DNA of 12,556 nt from an uncultured bacterium (GTDB lineage: Bacteria; Actinomycetota; Coriobacteriia; Coriobacteriales; Coriobacteriaceae): the NCBI GenBank assembly GCA_905215765.1, contig CAJMRP010000058.1, positions 1-12,556 on the forward strand, in the 5' to 3' direction. A program made the position numbers and the translations under genes. This document shows, piece by piece, positions 12,523-12,556 of this stretch (position 1 is the stretch's first letter; the number at the start of each line of letters is the position of its first letter). The notes below the pieces were generated by a model, which was not told the DNA's origin, did no database searches, and saw only the letters and a program-made list of their open reading frames with translations.

Positions 12523-12556
12523 TGAACTGCACCCCGAAACTTGGACTGAATAAATA
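12523..12556. mobile_element. Terminal end of a second IS3-family element, truncated by the window edge
   Basis: Bases 12523-12546 begin TGAACTGCACCCC and end TTGGAC. They match the reverse complement of the IS right end at 761-784 at 21 of 24 positions, with the TG terminus outermost. Ten further bases are visible. Orientation is undecided: it could be the left end of a forward copy, or the right end of an inverted, slightly diverged copy. No transposase sequence is reached. Confidence 0.8.

Noticed and set aside
1..12556. tRNA, rRNA or known riboswitch
   Set aside because: I saw no cloverleaf with a GGTTCGAATCC-type arm, no rRNA signature and no recognisable riboswitch core on either strand, though I could not run a covariance search.

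Overview
The window reads as a chromosomal segment of a GC-rich Coriobacteriia-like actinobacterium; Collinsella is my best guess. I infer this from the strong G/C third-position bias, the Arg codon preference for CGC/CGT, the gene content and the many GGGGACAG palindromes between genes. No rRNA or other marker gene confirms it.

Layout, left to right. Bases 1-784 are the 3' part of an IS3-family insertion sequence: the C-terminal bulk of the DDE transposase (OrfB) plus the right terminal inverted repeat. A minus-strand gene (828-2057) encodes a multi-pass membrane protein of the 'putative ABC transporter permease' family (CmpB, PF06541 type). A 294-base divergent region follows, with a TATAAT box, and then purine synthesis genes on the plus strand: purF, purM and purN (purM/purN overlap by 11 bases), closed by a clear intrinsic terminator. 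Next come an orphan PTS EIIA domain protein, a membrane-anchored parvulin/SurA-type foldase and a GatB/YqeY-type protein, the last again followed by a strong terminator. A complete polar amino acid ABC transporter follows: ATPase, Tat-type lipoprotein binding protein and two permeases. A cytidylate-kinase-like protein comes directly after it. The window ends inside another IS3-type terminal repeat.

The genes make ordinary sense together as housekeeping blocks. PurF, PurN and PurM catalyse steps 1, 3 and 5 of IMP synthesis. The ATPase, binding protein and two permeases form one importer. The foldase would help secreted proteins fold.

The most unusual content lies between the genes. At least six intergenic gaps carry a palindromic element built on a shared GGGGAC(AG) core. 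In each element a different 6-8 base 'private word' is repeated three to five times, in direct and inverted orientation, around the core. The arms differ between elements, yet base pairing within each is kept, up to a perfect 30-bp inverted repeat at 8606-8680. The IS end at 12523 directly abuts one such core. No cognate transposase for these elements is visible here, and their function is unknown to me.
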